Assembly (NCBI GenBank): GCA_004299555.1
Contig: SCQU01000023.1
Coordinates: forward strand, 1-64,000
Direction: 5' to 3'
DNA length: 64,000 nt
DNA from: Rhodanobacteraceae bacterium
Lineage (GTDB): Bacteria; Pseudomonadota; Gammaproteobacteria; Xanthomonadales; Rhodanobacteraceae
A program made the translations under genes and the position numbers. The notes beneath the pieces were generated by a model. That model was not told the origin of the DNA. It worked only from the letters and a program-made list of their open reading frames with translations, and did not search any database. Numbering within the stretch: position 1 is the stretch's first letter; the number at the start of each line of letters is the position of its first letter. Positions 63,469 through 64,000 of the stretch are shown one piece after another.

Positions 63469-64000
63469 ATGCACAGCAACCCATCGGTGATCATGCGCGC
63501 CTGGGCGCGCGGTCTCATCGCGCTCGCACTGGCGGGCGCCGCCGCGCCCGGCGTGGCACAGCCGACTGCCCCATCCATGTCGCTGCAGCAGCAACGCACC
63601 GCGTTCCGCGCGGCCTATGCCGCGGCCCAGGCGGGCAAGGCCTGGCAGCCGCTGGCGCAGGGCCTTCAAGCCTACCCGCTGTACCCGTATCTCGAATCCG
63701 CGCAGCTGCAGCACGACGTCGCCACCGCCAGCCACGCGCAAGTCGACGCCTACCTTGCGCGTTATGCCGGCCTCATTCCGGCCGACCAGCTGCGCCGCGC
63801 CGAGCTGCAGTGGTCGGCCCGGCAGAAAGACTGGTCCACGTTCCGGCACTACTATCAGCCCGGCCTCGGCGACGCATTCACCTGCGATGCGTTGCAGGCC
63901 CAACTTGCCGATGGCCAGCCGCTCGACTTCGACCGCGACCTCGCCGCGCTGTGGGACAAGACCCGCCTGCCGCCGGCCTGCGCGCCGGTACTGGACGCGG
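63469..64000 (+). CDS. slt: Soluble lytic murein transglycosylase, partial (C-terminus beyond right edge)
   Basis: 177 residues are present of a protein that is usually about 640-650. Signal peptide about 1-31 (ending PGVAQ) followed by the start of the Slt70 superhelical U-domain: QQQRTAFRAAYAAAQAGKAW, LQAYPLYPYLESAQLQ, LIPADQLRRAELQWSARQKD, DAFTCDALQAQLADGQ. These match the N-terminal domain of Slt-type lytic transglycosylases; the catalytic domain lies outside the window. The reading frame runs open to base 64000. Confidence 0.87.
   Translation, partial: MHSNPSVIMRAWARGLIALALAGAAAPGVAQPTAPSMSLQQQRTAFRAAYAAAQAGKAWQPLAQGLQAYPLYPYLESAQLQHDVATASHAQVDAYLARYAGLIPADQLRRAELQWSARQKDWSTFRHYYQPGLGDAFTCDALQAQLADGQPLDFDRDLAALWDKTRLPPACAPVLDA

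Noticed and set aside
1-64000. tRNA or rRNA genes, prophage, insertion sequences
   Set aside because: No cloverleaf-like segment, rRNA-like conserved stretch, transposase, integrase or phage structural gene was noticed in intergenic or coding regions.

Overview
The window is high-GC DNA from a gammaproteobacterium of the order Xanthomonadales (Lysobacterales). This rests on the gene set and protein character (a GcvH of Xanthomonas type, the engB / cytochrome c4 / dsbA arrangement, a cyclic glucan synthase, a TonB receptor beside TPR-sulfotransferases) and is an inference, not a database match. No tRNA, rRNA, transposase, phage gene or CRISPR array was seen. The left edge cuts metJ and the right edge cuts a lytic transglycosylase gene.

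From 0 to 13.6 kb lies housekeeping and one-carbon metabolism: metJ (partial), gcvH-gcvT, a four-gene MCE/Mla-type lipid transport operon with a lipoprotein, tpx, a 7Fe ferredoxin, dusB, then metE, metK and ahcY in a row. The methionine/SAM cycle genes carry several different control signals: a perfect-arm 30-bp dyad before metE, a long hairpin between metE and metK, and a clear S-adenosylhomocysteine (SAH) riboswitch before ahcY. A possible MetJ operator lies upstream of metJ.

From 13.6 to 26.5 kb is the most distinctive block. Five divergent TPR-sulfotransferase genes of three subtypes sit beside a 1030-residue TonB-dependent receptor and a secreted, probably outer-membrane protein. A strong intrinsic terminator separates the receptor from the two sulfotransferase genes downstream of it. 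The substrate of these enzymes is not apparent.

From 26.7 to 36.8 kb are a GAF-GAF-GGDEF-EAL protein, mtgA, a CBS protein and a membrane-anchored cytochrome c. Divergent from the cytochrome is a GMC oxidoreductase / DoxX / cupin-like / SMP-30 lactonase / glyoxalase-fold gene set. It reads as an oxidative sugar or alcohol pathway with lactone hydrolysis. Six tandem copies of a ~116-bp unit follow the GMC gene, and the first copy contains its stop codon. Related non-coding elements lie at 11.9 kb and 48.6 kb.

From 36.9 to 49.6 kb are a 2927-residue cyclic beta-glucan synthase, a GH39 glycosidase, a glycoamylase-family protein and a short-chain dehydrogenase.

From 49.6 kb to the end are free-methionine-sulfoxide reductase, bioD, a small unknown protein, an M3 peptidase (dcp), a frameshifted amidinotransferase-like gene broken at a CG-dinucleotide run, a metallo-beta-lactamase-fold hydrolase, and a membrane-anchored copper nitrite reductase fused to a cytochrome c. 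Then come plant-type gshA, engB, cytochrome c4, two dsbA paralogues, an endonuclease/phosphatase-fold protein and the start of slt.
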